NCBI GenBank assembly: GCA_019096065.1
Contig: JAGUCH010000001.1
Span: 8,060,001 to 8,124,000 of the forward strand
DNA length: 64,000 bases
Direction of reading: 5' to 3'
Source: Paracyclopina nana
Lineage: Eukaryota > Arthropoda > Copepoda > Cyclopoida > Cyclopettidae
Made by a program: the position numbers and the translations under genes
Shown here: one piece after another, positions 45,301-58,300 of the stretch
Layout of the letters: each line of letters begins with the position of its first letter
Position numbering within the stretch: position 1 is the stretch's first letter
Notes under the pieces: generated by a model
Told to the model about the DNA's origin: nothing
Databases searched by the model: none
The model's input: the letters and a program-made list of their open reading frames with translations, nothing else

Positions 45301-47547
45301 AAAAAGAAATAACCTAAGCAAAACACAGCCTAGTATTAGCGTGAATTACATTTTGCAGACGCCACCACATTTGACCGGCTATTTTCTGCGGTGGGAATGA
45401 AGGCATTTCAGCCAGCCATAAAAAGGTTCCATACAATGGAGAAATTATTTGGTTATCCATCTTGCACTAGTGCATCAGGGCAAATTCCTGTCGGAAAGCT
45501 ATCTGCATTCATTAGGTAGCAAAATATCTTTGCACTGCAAAAGTCATTTTTCGAATTATTTCCCCGACAAACCGCCCAATAAAATGTGGAGTAAGTACCG
45601 CTATGCTCTGCTAATCTTAAGGCCACAGAAAAGGTCATGGGATCTAACTAGGAAATTTCTGCTACTGCGCGAAGACAAATTGCACCACCTTCATACTTAG
45701 TTAGAATGTCTTCTGGTGTTGCAGAAGCTGCCAAAATTGCAAAAAATCGTGCAATCTCTCTGATGGAAGTGAAAATGAATGCTTTAAATAGGCCATGATG
45801 CATGTGAGAACCCCTAGCTAGCTTCCATTATGTGCTCCTTTCTTCTGGCAACAAAGTGCAGCAAATCGACACAAAAATGTCATCTTAAAAAGACAAGAGA
45901 GAGAAAAGTCGTTTCCAAACACATCGGGTAGAATGGATGCCAGGAAAATTGAAATTATCTGTGCCATTGTAGTTTGCGTTCGGGAGAGTTCATGATCCGT
46001 GCAAAATACACCATTATACTCTCGAGCCTCCTATAACAATTTTCGACGCGACGGCTTATACAGTTACGTTTTGGACTCGTTGGCATGGTAATTGCACCAA
46101 GAAGAGGATTATTCTCTTTTGTTTTTGCTCCACATACTTTTTAGACTTCTTTCCACGAAGAGCAGAGTGCAGTTAATTTGCAAAAAACAGGCCATTCAAG
46201 CACTCATCCAACTTGGCAAAAGTTTGCTATCGCCTTGGCCACAAAATTAGCCGAATGCATGGAGATTAATTTTGAGCCAATTACTCACTGCTGATAAATG
46301 GCTGGAAGTCAAAACAAGTAGAAACTTGTATGCGGTAATTGGAAAAATGGTGCCAGACAGACCACGAAATGTCAGAGGCCTTCTCCTACTTAGTAAAACT
46401 ATTGTTCCTCTTGACGCTCTAATTCTCCATTTCTGCCAAGAATGGGAAATGACTGACTAATAATGTCAGCTTTGATGTAGCCAATCAAGCAGACAATCAA
46501 GAAAAACGCTTGTAGCTGTCACGAGTCACGCCTTTTGAATTGGTGTAGAAGAGAGACACTTTTGGCCTACTTCAGCATCAAGAATCAACTCTTTCATTTT
46601 GTTTGCAGGCCTTAAAGGAAAATTCCAGTAGATGTACAAAGATTGAACGAAAACCACTCTTGAAAATCAAACTTAATCAGTTGCACTGTCAAGAGTTTAA
46701 AAGCGCGAAATTTTGCTTAAAAAAGTACCAACAATCTAACACAGATGGCGTCAAATTGAGATGATAACTGTCTGCTTTCAAAGTGGGCCAAACACAAGAA
46801 AATGGGTCCCCCTCTCCCCAATTACGCCTCAAAAGGCGATTTAATGGTGAATTGAGGCCACATCTGTTGCTGCTGCAGCAATGACAAAATGAATTACCTG
46901 CAGTTGTCATCTTGTAGGCACAACTCCATGCAATCGTTCCTAGAATCCCTTTGAGCTCTGGTGATGGGGTTGGATGTCAATTGGTGACCCTGGACCCTCT
47001 CGAAGCTCCAAGCTGCATCGCAGTTCTTGGCGGAAGCCAAGCAATTCTTTTGCACGTAGATGGTAAACACGGGAAATTGAGATGGCGAGAGCTCTCCTGC
47101 AATGAAGTGCACGCATGCAAATTGAAAACTAAAAAGATTCTCCAGGGGGAAAATTCCAGCAGGAAAACTCGGAACCGTTAATAGCAAATGGCATGCATTA
47201 TTGTCAATATTACCTGCACCGTCATCCGCATTGGAGGCGAATAAAACGCACAGTCCTGTTTCATAGTTGATGGATTTGCAAGACGAGTTTTTGCGACAGG
47301 TGTCAATGCAGTCTGTGAGCATCAAGGTGCCGGGCTGAGAATCGAGCATGTCAGCTGGCGCAGTGTAGACATAACCAGTCACCATTTCGAAGCTGAGCTG
47401 ATCGTCGGGGCATTCGGCGGTGTCTTGCCTCCCTATCCTCTGGTCAGCGTTGATCACGGTGATGGGAGATTGAGCAAATGAAGAAGAAACTACCGCAGCC
47501 AGCATGAGCAGCACAAGACGCGGTTGTTGCTGTTTTAGAGCTTCCAT
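42362..47547 (-). CDS. PAN/apple + zona pellucida domain membrane protein
   Basis: Six exons (descending): 47547..47214, 47096..46898, 44211..43912, 43849..43633, 43487..42973 and 42911..42362, all in phase, give 704 residues. Order: signal peptide (VLLMLAAVVSSSFA), three PAN/apple modules (CIDTCRKNSSCKSINYE; CMELCLQDDNC; CEELCNSAPFRCHSYDY), then a ZP domain from about residue 300 (NVSIDCHSGDMRA ... FGYNDLECGVERE ... VTCQYDL ... DERGCPAD), ending FPSSDMVQF...CPPVNCE. Dibasic furin-type sites GRKKR and RTKR precede the membrane segment (ISGAVIFLVIQVIILAMFVF) and a 35-residue tail. This layout matches the nyobe/neyo/morpheyus and nompA kind of apical matrix proteins that polymerise in cuticle after furin release. 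Intron 2 is 2.7 kb and holds no supported gene. The start MEALKQQQ gives the signal peptide. Confidence 0.9.
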
Positions 47548-48903
47548 TGTGTGATTTCCTGTTAAGAGAAGGCCTATTAAATCGAATGAGGAGCTTTCGT
47601 AAGAGATCAACTACAAATAAAGCACCGATTTATATGTACTTGAGTTTAAGCTGCTTAAAGTAAGCTGATCGAAGGCTTGCCTTAAGTACGCGAGGCAAAG
47701 TGCATAAAATGGAGCTTCCTGGTACTTACCCGAGATTAAAGAGCAGACCAAATGGTCGATCCAAGCTAGCGCCCCCCATTATTTCTATTTCCTTGCTTTT
47801 CATCAGATCATTCTTTTGGACCATGAACAATACTGCTGCTGGCGTTAGCTGTAGTGGTGAGTTGCACGAAATTTTTAGCTTTGAGATCGTGATCGCGGCC
47901 TAGTTACAAGTGGAAAAAAGTGGCAGATGCCATTTCCAAGATACCATAGTAGAGTATGTGTGAACTGTTTTTACGTTGCCGATCAAACGTAATAGATGTG
48001 ATGGATTGCAACCGCCGCGCATACTCAACCATATTGACAGCATGATTTTCTCATGGGAACCATTTGTCCAATTTAATTAGCCAGATTTTAAACCGTCCCA
48101 TATTAAATGGCCGATTTGTCAAGCCCACAGTGGGAAAGGATCGCCAACTTGTGGCTGTAGATTTTCCGCCTGGATTTTATGCACACACTGCTGGCTTTTG
48201 CTGCAAAGGTCGTGGCCCGTGGAGGGTAGCTGGCTTTTTGTACAAATGTTCAGAGAGACATTTCATTTCCGCCACCGCAATTGGATCATTTATGACAAGA
48301 ATGTTCCACACCGTGGTTTCATCCCCCTCTATGAACCTTCAGCGTTCCGCACAGTAGTGAAAATTGCCACCCTAAGTGCCAGATATTAATGTTGGCTAAA
48401 TAAACCTGGTTTGAAGTAAAAAGGAAGTCATCTAGCATTCGAGGTCCTTCACCCCTGAGCTCTGAAGGGAAAAAATCAATTCAGCCATGCACCATTATTC
48501 CTTGCCATGATGATTTTTTTTCTCTTGTTTACGCAATGAGAGGTTTTATAATCAATTTGTGGCTTGCACTAAAGAAAATTACCCCATAATTTGTCTCTCA
48601 TCTATAGTTACAATTGTTGCGGAAATGAAGGTTTTAATCAAAACATTTTCATAAAGAAGACTACACCTCATGCCGAGCAGTAGCTTTCCCTAAAAACAGC
48701 CACGACTCTGCTTGGCCAACAAAAATCCATTCTATATTCCCCAGGTGTGTGCAATCATTAAAGTAGGTTTCATTTTGTGTGATGATGTAGCTGCTTCCTA
48801 TTTTCTTGCGGTACTTTAGAGTTGCTCACATATCCGTGTAATTGTTGCTTTTTGCCATGGTTTTTCCCAAACAATTATTTCTCGAGCCTAAATTATAGAA
48901 AGG
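47548..48903. other. Intergenic, no gene seen
   Basis: Upstream of the PAN/ZP gene and downstream of the G alpha gene. It should contain the PAN/ZP promoter. No supported ORF or repeat. Confidence 0.4.
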
Positions 48904-48909
48904 TTTATT
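48904..48909 (-). promoter_or_regulatory. Poly(A) signal of the G alpha gene
   Basis: AATAAA on the minus strand, 12 nt after the G alpha stop codon. Confidence 0.6.
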
Positions 48910-48921
48910 TGGACACTAATT

Positions 48922-50395
48922 TCAATAGAGACCACAGAATTTGAGGTTTTCTCGGATGAGTGTATCGGTGACAGCATCGAAAACAAAGGTGATGTTGTTC
49001 GTTTTCGTGGCACACGTTAAGTGCACATACACCTCCTTTTCAGTGTTCTTGTTTTGCTTCATAAATTCTTCCTGCAACAGTATCATGGTTGTTTGGGGGA
49101 AAATAGGCCATAAAATGTCAATGCTAATGATGCTTTTTCCGAAATGCTGTGCTTTGTGTGCTTCCAGCAAAGAAGAATGCATCATTGAAAGAGCATGAGA
49201 ACAACAAGAAAGCTCGGTTATGAGCCAAAGAGCAACATTTTAAAGAAGCAAATATTAGCAAGATACCTGAATGAATGTAGTGGCCTCTTCGTAATTGTAA
49301 GGGTCCCCACTGTAGTGTGGAAAGCAAATTGTGATTGAGGAATATTTTCGCTTGAGCTTCAGCTCGAAAAGGTCGCATTTGTTGAGAAAGAGAATCATGG
49401 AGGCCCCAGTGAACCATCGGTTATTGCAAATTGTACTGAAGAGCCGCAGAGACTCGAGCATGCGGTTCATATTCGGGTCCTCGGACAGAGTGAGGTCGTA
49501 GTCGGACAAGGCCGCGATGAAAATGACCGCTTTGGCCTCGTCGAAGCAGTGAATCCACTTTTTGCGTTCTGACCGTTGCCCACCGACGTCGAGCATGCGA
49601 AAATTCAGCCCCTGACGTAAGATCAAGGATTCTTAGAGTGAAGAGAGAGCCCACAAATATATCCTAATAACAAAGTACCTTGTAGTGGAAAAGTATCTCC
49701 ACTATGCCAGTCGTTCTAACCCTAGTGCGTAGCACATCTTGCTCCGAAGGGATGTAGTCAGGCAAGGAAATTCTGTCTAGCGCCTCCAGAAAATAGGAAG
49801 CCGAGTCGTTGAGTCCATATTCACTAGCTCTTTCAAAGCACTGCTGCACCCCGGAGTCGAGCCAAATTCTCTGCATTTGCTGAGCAGTGTCGAGCTGCAG
49901 AAGACCCTTGTCAATCCACTCTAAATGAGCCCTTTTTTAGCGACAAATGCAAACAAGCCTAATAGAGAGAAAAAGATACCTTCTGCGTCTCGACAGAAGG
50001 TGCGAGCATTGATCTCCGTATCCTTTTCGCCATAGGCTATCCCCAGTTTGTCCATGTTTGAGAGAATTGTGAACAGTCCCTGGATAGTGTTTGAGTACAC
50101 TAGATTTTTGAAGAGCATTTTCTCCTCCTCTGTGTAGCCGTAGTCATGAATGATTTTCATCTGTTTCACGATTGTGGACTTTCCACACTCACCAGCCCCC
50201 AAAAGGAGCAGCTTGATCTCCTTCATTATTTGGGACTTGACCTATGAAGGTATTATAAAAGCGGAATAGCCTAATGCTGCCTTTTACATGTACCTGATCC
50301 TGCTCGATGGACTCCTCGATTTTTCTATGCCTAGCCATAGCTGTCAGCTCCTCAAATTGAGATGCCATGGAAGAGGTGCTACAACCAGATCCCAT
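48922..50395 (-). CDS. Heterotrimeric G-protein alpha subunit, Gi/o-like
   Basis: Five exons (descending): 50395..50294, 50241..49980, 49920..49679, 49611..49267 and 49071..48922 give 366 residues. The start MGSGCSTS has Gly2 for myristoylation and Cys5 for palmitoylation. GTPase motifs in order: P-loop GAGECGKS (49-56), switch [11 protein letters not shown] with the catalytic Arg, switch [22 protein letters not shown] for guanine recognition, and TCATKT. The terminal CGLY has the Cys at -4 typical of pertussis-toxin-sensitive Gi/o subunits. It couples membrane receptors to adenylyl cyclase, channels or Gbetagamma release. Two departures: the P-loop is GAGECGKS where nearly all G alpha have GAGESGKS, and the N-terminal helix ([20 protein letters not shown]) is unlike standard Gi or Go, so it may be a divergent, lineage-specific class. 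Confidence 0.93.
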
Positions 50396-53300
50396 GGCTA
50401 TTTTTTGACTGGCTTTGAAACACCAACTATCTAGCCTTACAAGATGTGAAAGTGGAGACATGGCAACGCTCACAAAGTTGAGATAACGATACACAACAGA
50501 GGAAGAAAGCCGGTATATAGTACCTGCCAATAGAGCTATGCTGTACTTATATCCAAATGACTACTTGAAAGAAAACATCACCATCATACGAAAATGAGAT
50601 AATGATCTATTTTGAGGGCGCTCCATAATAACTTCACATGCAGCGCGCAACTTCAAGTTCATGATAAGCAGACTCCGGATGCAGATATTACAAAGCCATG
50701 ATGCTTTTTTACCCAGAGGAAGTTTGGGAAAACGCGACAATTTTGGAAGCCACACACTCACACAAGAAGCAAGCTTCGAAAACCCTCTTGGAACCTATTC
50801 AAGCTGAACCGCAGTAGTTTCACACGCACAACAGATGTCTCGATGTTTTATGACTTTTGAGTAAGCGGGCAAAAATTATGAGACTAGCAATGTAAGTGGC
50901 CGCAGCAGCGCGAGTATTGTTCAAGGTCCAAAACTAGAAAGCTGAAATTTGGACTTACCTTGATGCAGACCACTGAGGAAGAATGATTAAGTCCCCAAAG
51001 TGGGTCAGGTTTTTTTTCAGCTCGTGTGGCAACACAGTTTTCTTATGGAGCTGGATTAGCTGCGTGCAAGACAACGACAAAAATCGGAATGGCTTCGGAA
51101 GTATAAGCAACAACCATAATATCAACCACGTTTGCCGTGTGGAGATCTGAGCGCGCGCAAGCAACAACAGTGGCAACATTTTCTCTAGCCGGAGAGCTGC
51201 CGGAACGCAGCAGCAGCTCTCCAAGGTGAAGTAAAGTAGCGTTGCGGCAGTAGCTTATACTAGTTGTAGTATACTGTTATGTATGCAGGCTATCAAAATG
51301 TGCGCACGTTATCTGCGAAGGGAAATATCGCGAGTAGTTGGCAGAAAAAAGGCCACCACAGTAATAAACGGTGCTTTTGAAATTTTAATGCAAAGTGCAT
51401 ACACAAGCAAAACTTAAAATGTTCACTCAGGGTCGAAGTTTAGATGCGAGACTGAAACATAGTAGAAGTGCCACTACTATTTTCTAAACCAAATTGGACT
51501 TGAGTGTTGTCTTGTGAAATCGTTGATTCAGAAATGACACTTACAAAAGTAGGCTACCTTCCCAGAATTGGGTAATTTAGAGCGCAAAGAAGTTTTATTT
51601 GGAGGGGCCAAAAGCTCAAAGTTCATCACTCGAGCAGGAAATCTAAAGTGAGCCTTTGGAAGTGATTAAGACACACATCATTTCTCAACCAATGCTGTGA
51701 AGGCATTCATTACTCCACATTAATTGGGAATATGTTTGTTGTTGTAAAGCGATTCTATCAAACATGGGGAGTTGTGTGCGAATAGCTAAAGCTATTTGTA
51801 CATTTCCCACACCAGCAGCAGCATCAGCTCAAAAATTGCTTCAGCTCATCCAACAACAATCGCCACGCTTCATTAACATCTCTTTTTCGTTTGCAGAAAA
51901 GTTATTGACTCCAACTTCCATCAGCAAGAAAAGCTAATAAAACTTTTTTATTTCAATGCGAGAAAAGGCCCCTTGTTGTTTGCATAATCTTATCAGATTA
52001 ATGAGAGCGGCAGTTCAATTACGCGTAAAAAGGTGGGCATCTAAAAAGCCAGGTTAGTCTGTCTGGGAAAGAGTGAATGAACTTGTCTTCCTGTTGCTTA
52101 AATAAAATCTAATTGAAGTGTGCTTCCTTGGGCCACTCGGACGTGACACATTCCGAGAAAAAGCTAGAGAAATAAGAAGATCATGCTACCAACACTACTA
52201 GCAGTCAGTTCATCAGTGTAAAGGAAATCAACAGCAACTTACAACCTAGAAAAAAGTCCCTTCCTAAATAGAACATGATCTGCTTCAATTATCACATAAT
52301 CAGAATTCTGTGGAATCTGCTTCCTGGGCTTGGGGCAAAAATCGTTTCTTTTTGGCTTGGGAAGATGTGTGTGACATACAAATTCGTGGAAAAGTGGAAG
52401 ATTTTTACCACAACGACTTTTTAACAATTTCAATTGCATGCTCGCTATTGGCAAAACTCACGACAATGATCACCTCCTCAGCTAGTTGTTGCAGTAAACA
52501 CGCAATTGTGATTATTATTATTATGTCACAAAGGCCAACCCTATTTCCTGCGGGGCTGTGCCAAATTAAGAAAGAAAACCTTTCAATTTCAACGTCGTCG
52601 GAAAATTGCAACTGCCAAGATTGCCTTCGAGTCGGGAAAATTTTAAAATATTGGAAAGGTGTCTCACCTCTTCACACAGATGCTAGATGGTGGCTCGCCA
52701 GTTTTTGGCCTATTTTCATCGTTGAATTAGGTTACTTCTTTTTGCACTATGGTGCCTGCATTAACCACAAATCTTGGAAATTCCACGTGTATCCATTCCG
52801 CAATTTGATTAATAGCCCAAAGCAACGGTTCTTGTAACTTTTTAAAGTGAATCCGAAAAAGAATATGCACACGTGCCCCACACGTTCAGTGTTACTGGAA
52901 ATCAGCTTATTTGTTTACCTTCGTGACAAATGAGTTTCGCAACTTTTAACCTGTGCATAAAATCGCGCAACTTATCTTTGTGGACAAAGATGCATTTATA
53001 GACAGTGCACTAACTTTTAATTACCCCTTTAATGTTGGCTAGAATGAGGCCATAAATCTCAATTGAAATCGCTCCGAAGAATCCATTACGTGCCAATTCG
53101 AAATTCCAGGCAAAACTTGCGCCTGACACTCAAGCATTTCCGGCCGACTCCGACAGTACCAGTTGAGCTAGCCACCAAAACGTTAACTAGATCATCAATT
53201 TTTTACTGGCTATTCCAAAAAAATCAAGTGGCAAAATTTTCACGTCTTTACTAGTGTTTTCCTGTCTCAAGATTCACCCCCAGGGTAGTTATTGTTGCCC

Positions 53301-53584
53301 ACAAATTCATGTTGAATGGCACACAGACACTGTGGGAAGTAGGTCTTAAAAAAGGTCTCACACTTAAAGTCACCCCCCTCAAAATTGCACGAAAGTCTGG
53401 CCTTTTGATGCCCATTAATCGGGACAAGATGAAGTTTTCCACCACCCCGTTCACCCCGATGTGTCGCAAGCCAAACCACCAAAGTAATCCAGCAAAATTG
53501 CCAGCTTTTTCAAAATAACGGAAGTTGAGCGAGAAGAATCGGATTTATCATGGCTTAACTCAATTGCGTTAATAATTTCCAACT
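50396..53584. other. Intergenic, no gene seen
   Basis: 3.2 kb containing the G alpha upstream region. The longest ORF (52310-52837, +) starts at GTG and shows no recognisable family features. No repeat family was recognised. Confidence 0.4.
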
Positions 53585-53590
53585 TTTATT
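53585..53590 (-). promoter_or_regulatory. Possible poly(A) signal, type I membrane protein
   Basis: AATAAA on the minus strand, about 150 nt beyond the stop at 53742. Confidence 0.4.
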
Positions 53591-53741
53591 TCTCACATGC
53601 TTCCACTTAGCATATAGTTCTTTGGGCGAAGAATAGCTGTAATTTTAAGCTCAGCGGGCTTACTAATTTTTCTTTTGCACATTTGTTGAGTGAGAAATGA
53701 AATTGCAAAAATATAGACTAGGTGAATTGTGGGACAAAAAC

Positions 53742-55351
53742 TTATCTAGATATGCTGGTTGAACTACTGCTTGAAATGGTCGGCGATGAGCTCTCCGACA
53801 ATGGCGGAGGTTTTCTCTTTGGAATTGCGCCCAAAGATCGATTGACCGTGGAAGATGCAGTGGCAGCATTTGGCAAGCTTGGGGAGTCATTTGAACTTGA
53901 AGACATGTTTGAGGGGGATCTTTCGTCCTCATTATGACAAGTGGAAGATGAAGGGTCCGATCCGGTTGAAGATCTGCAATGCAAAAATCCACTCATTATT
54001 CTAGCCACAAATGGTCTACAATAGAAGCATAAAAACCAAGTCCTCTTCAAAAGCTTACCCGTTGCTATTTTGCGAATTCTTCCGCTGAAGTTTCTTCAGG
54101 CCGTTTGAGGTGGATATGTATACACTCAGCTCGTCCTCGTTGCCTTGATCGTCCGGCCTCGGGACGACATAATGGACCGACGACGACGTTGGGGCATCGG
54201 CTGAGTGCATGATTTGACGAGGTTGCGTATTCTGTGGCCTCTCCATGTTGTTGACGAGGTCCACTTGGTCGTCATCTTGGCTTTTTCGTGGCTTGAACAG
54301 CCAAAGGCCACCTAGGCCGATCACGCATAAAATGATGATGGTGACTATGCAGCCCATGGCTATTGTGCCCACTCGGTCTTCTTCGTGAGCATATTGACAG
54401 TCATCAAAGTGAGGAATCCGGACTTCGTCGTCGATGAAGGTCAAAGATGAGTCAGTGTGGCCATCCACGAGGAACTGGGCCTTCAATTTCAGCCATTTTG
54501 CGGTTCCACCTCGTTCGACTCGCGTATCGGCTACCACATGGAGCAAAACGCGTTGGCCATAGTTTGGCATTTCGCGACTCTCCGGATTATTACTGGTCAC
54601 GTAGGTGTACTGCCAATATAACGGACGATGCCTTAGGGTCTGAAAACAATTGAAGCTCATGTTAAAAGGCCAAAATAGGTCGGTCTTTTATAAACCCTCG
54701 ATGGAGGAGAAACCACTCAAATTAGGTTGATGCTATCACAATTTTGAAAAGCAACTTAAAAGTCATTGATGAAGCCACTCAAATTAGGCTGATGCGTAGA
54801 AAATGATGTCAACGAAATTGAAAATCTGCTATCTCGTTGAAAGAAAGTTTGCTGATTGTATCATGTTACTAGTTATCATAAACGCATCAATTATTATAAG
54901 AAAAAGTTTACGCGGAATCATCCGGAAAAGTGCAATGCTGGCGATTCATGATCGACCTCAGCAGATAGGAAGTGGGCTGAATAAGTACACTAGATCATAA
55001 AAGTGAAATTTACCTCGTCGGTGTTGTGGGCCGAGGGTTCCCGGTCATTTGTGGCTAGTACGAGGAATGAGACGTCGATGGGGACGTGACAGTGGTTGAT
55101 TCTGGCGGAAACTTGGACGTGGTGGCCGCCAAGTACCATTGGGCAAGAGGCCAGCATGCCCTCAAATGAGCAACCTGGCAAAGAAAGAGGTTTCGTGATA
55201 AATCTAAGCGATTATTTGCGATACCAAGCAGCTCATAACTCTGCATGAAGGTGGATAGATGATAATTTGCGAGGCATACTTTGTGCTTACCAATTGCGAA
55301 AGGGTTGAGTTGAGAGAGCACGAAGCATATGAGCACTGATATTCGATGCAT
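53742..55351 (-). CDS. Unrecognised type I single-pass membrane protein
   Basis: I do not recognise the family. Four exons (descending): 55351..55291, 55174..55014, 54639..54059 and 53973..53742 join in phase to give 344 residues. The third exon could instead stop at a TAA inside the next donor (AACGG|GTAAGC), which would drop the last 77 residues. A signal peptide (MHRISVLICFVLSQ) is followed by an ectodomain of about 150 residues with Cys in GCSFEG, ASCPM, NHCHV and DDCQY. A membrane segment follows (GCIVTIIILCVIGLGGLWLF), with a basic KPRK stop. The cytoplasmic part has acidic, Ser-rich low complexity and PKRKPPP, a possible SH3 ligand; VHYVV and SVYIS are possible phosphotyrosine sites. 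The ectodomain looks beta-rich (VSARINHC, VLLHVVADT), perhaps a diverged ZP-like fold, but that is a guess. Confidence 0.75.
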
Positions 55352-58300
55352 TATTTTTTGCGGTTATTGTGAGATCAGTATTGAGTGTGGATGATTTAGC
55401 CAGCGTCTAAGACATGATGATGACACTTTGTGTGGTGGTATTGTTGATGTTTCTGAGCCAGGCAAGATATGGAACCCACGCCCACCAGCAACAGTTGGCT
55501 GACAATCAAGACCAGGCCAGGCCAGGTCGCTAGCAATTTCTACCTGGAATGCGCCTATTTCTGCTATGCTCACATCCAGCGAGGTTGCGTGACTCCAATC
55601 GTGTGGACACTCAAGTTCACGCACCATTTAACACGCATTCCTGTCGCCCGCGTCTAAAACCACAAGAGAGTCCACAAAATGATCACACTTCTTGGAAACT
55701 GTGGACTCATCGACTCCAAGCTGTTCTAAAACACCATAATTAACATAACTTCTCAAATTGTAGCAATAAAACAAAAGTTAGTGTTATGCCAATGTGATAA
55801 TGTGCTTCTTGGAGAAAAGCTTCCATTCAAATCGCTTGATTGTGCTCTTATTCGGAGTTTAGAAATGTCGATTTAGCCCAATAGATGGCGCTGATGCTTC
55901 GCTTACGCTCACGGCGTCCGTACACTAGCGACCTCTATTCCCTTACTTAAACTTGCGATAAGTTGCTCACCGCATTAAGCCGTCTGACATCTTGCTCTAG
56001 CAACGAAATGAGCATAGCTAATTTGGTTAAGAATTTTTTTGAGACATTGACCCGGCGAGCAAAGCAGAAAGATCAAGAGGGCAACTGCTAAAACAGCAAA
56101 ACTGTCGTGTGGCACGTTCCCTCCAATATTCCCAATTTGCTTTTAACGGCCCAGAATACGCACACACACTCACACATAGTCTGGCATTTGAAACGTTGAG
56201 CATCTCAAATGTCGCCCAACCTAACCTTTAACCAAGTTATGTTTTCCAAATTAAACGTCTCGAATTTCAGTGGAGCGAAAAAAAGAGGTCACACAAACTC
56301 TGTGAAGAAAAAGAAGCTCAATTTTTTTAATGGGGCTCCTCATTAAATCGAGGCAGCCTTGTGCTTGCAGAAAAGTTACGGTAGATCAAAGCTTTTCATC
56401 TATAAGGGATGTTTTGCATGAAACAACGATTATGGCCACGTGTGAGAACTAATGACCCAAAAAAGTAACATCTGTCGCGCACGATAACGTTATTTTCAAT
56501 CCCTTTTTGTGAGTGCGGCGGAGAGCCCTACCTAGATTCTTGAGATTATCGGTTTGCAGCTTTCTTCAATTATGGAAAGAGCTCTGGTAGGTGGACCTTT
56601 ACGACCATAGGAACCGAGAGTGAGCACAGTGATTTGTCTTGATTGCAGCCACACATTGCCATCAAAGTCCACCGTATATGTCAATGATGGTCGGCCAGAG
56701 TGCTAAATCATTCCCATATACAGGCTCGCACTCGCGTGGGTCCCAAGAGTGCCATATGACAGCAACTACAAAAGTAGAAACAAAAATAGACAATGGCTCT
56801 CATCTGTCTCAAAGTTACTTTACAGCAGCTCTGGCTCCTCCGCCAAATCCACTCAAGATGTGCTCGAAGGAAATGGGCACAAAGAATCAGGAATTTGTCT
56901 GATGTGCGCAACTTTATGCACCGCCTGTGCATTCATAAATAAAAGGGAAATTAATTAATCCCCCGGCAGATACTGCACCGCCTTGGCACCTTATGGGGCC
57001 AAAAGAATAAATGTCCGGCGATGACTATCACGATTTTCAGACGCCCCAATTTGGTCATTGGCTCATAAAGTAAAGTAATTCTAATCATTTTATTGCAGCT
57101 CATTTACTAAAAAGGCTCTGCAACAAAAAATGGCCTGATCTGTTTTCGCTTCTCCTCAGCTCTCGCAAAGGTCACTTTTTGCCAGGCCAGCTCATGATCA
57201 ATTGTGGTGTTTTGAAGGCCTGGAAAACAGCCATATTTGGGAGAGACAAAGAACGGCTGAGCTGGCCGAATTCAATTTTGTAAATGACATGTTAGGGATG
57301 CTCAAGCACAAGAACCAAAACATGTTTTGAGATCAGATTCACTCATTTAGAGTTGTAAATAAAGACATGCCTTCACCATTTCTAACGCTTGAATAATAAG
57401 GAGCAAGAATTGAGGAAAACATTCGTGTTTGGCATTTAGATATTAAAAAAAGCTAATTTAGATGAGCAATGGATCACTATCGCGATCGCTTGACGTCCAG
57501 CTCTCCATAACTAAAGCTGGCCATGAGAGAGGTTTTGATTTTTTGCCATGGAGCCAGCATCGATGTTTCATGAGCTGGTTTGCCATAAACATGCGATGGA
57601 TCTGTGAAAACACCACCATCAGTCGCGATTATACGGCCCTAACCCCATTACCAAATTGTTTCCTTTCTTGTCCTGGCTACTGCAGCTACCACAATAAGAG
57701 AAGTAGTATATTGTGGTAGTTTTTACGATTTGCTCAGGAATATCTATCATCATGACGACTTCCAGTCGAGCAGAAAAATAACACCACAAAAGTGCATAAT
57801 TTTTCCGTGGACAAGGAGACATCATCAATCCTGCCCTTTTTTGCACCGTCATCCACATCTGATTGAATTACGAATACACTTAGCCAAATTGTCCTGTGGC
57901 TTTTTTCGGCTTTCTCCTTAGTTATTGCCGCCAGACCTCCTCGATGGCTTTTTGATCGAATTTGTTTCGTCTCACGACACAAACACTCAGCAAGTCACAA
58001 AATCAACTTTTTCAACCAGAACTGTTTGCTCCTGAGAAACCTTGCCAATGCAGAGATGTGTACGAAGAATTGCTTTTTTAAGTGCCAAGATAGCAGAGAG
58101 TCTAGTATTAGAAAGCAACTTTAGTTTTGGCAACAAAAGCATGATCGCGAGCCATTGTCATAAACTGGATGCAGGGTCATCATTCATCAAACATTGATGT
58201 GTTTACAATAGATCCTGATGGTTGAGAAGCCGCAGAAGCTTTTTCTTGGTCTCACGTGTGTTCCACTGGAAAAACGAGCCTTGGATGGTTGGACAACTTT

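Noticed and set aside
44330..46890. Several short ORFs between PAN/ZP exons 2 and 3
   Set aside because: They lie inside an intron whose flanking exons join in phase, and none has motifs.
52310..52837. A 175-codon plus-strand ORF
   Set aside because: It begins at GTG, has no in-frame ATG for about 50 codons, and has no domain or splice context; probably chance.
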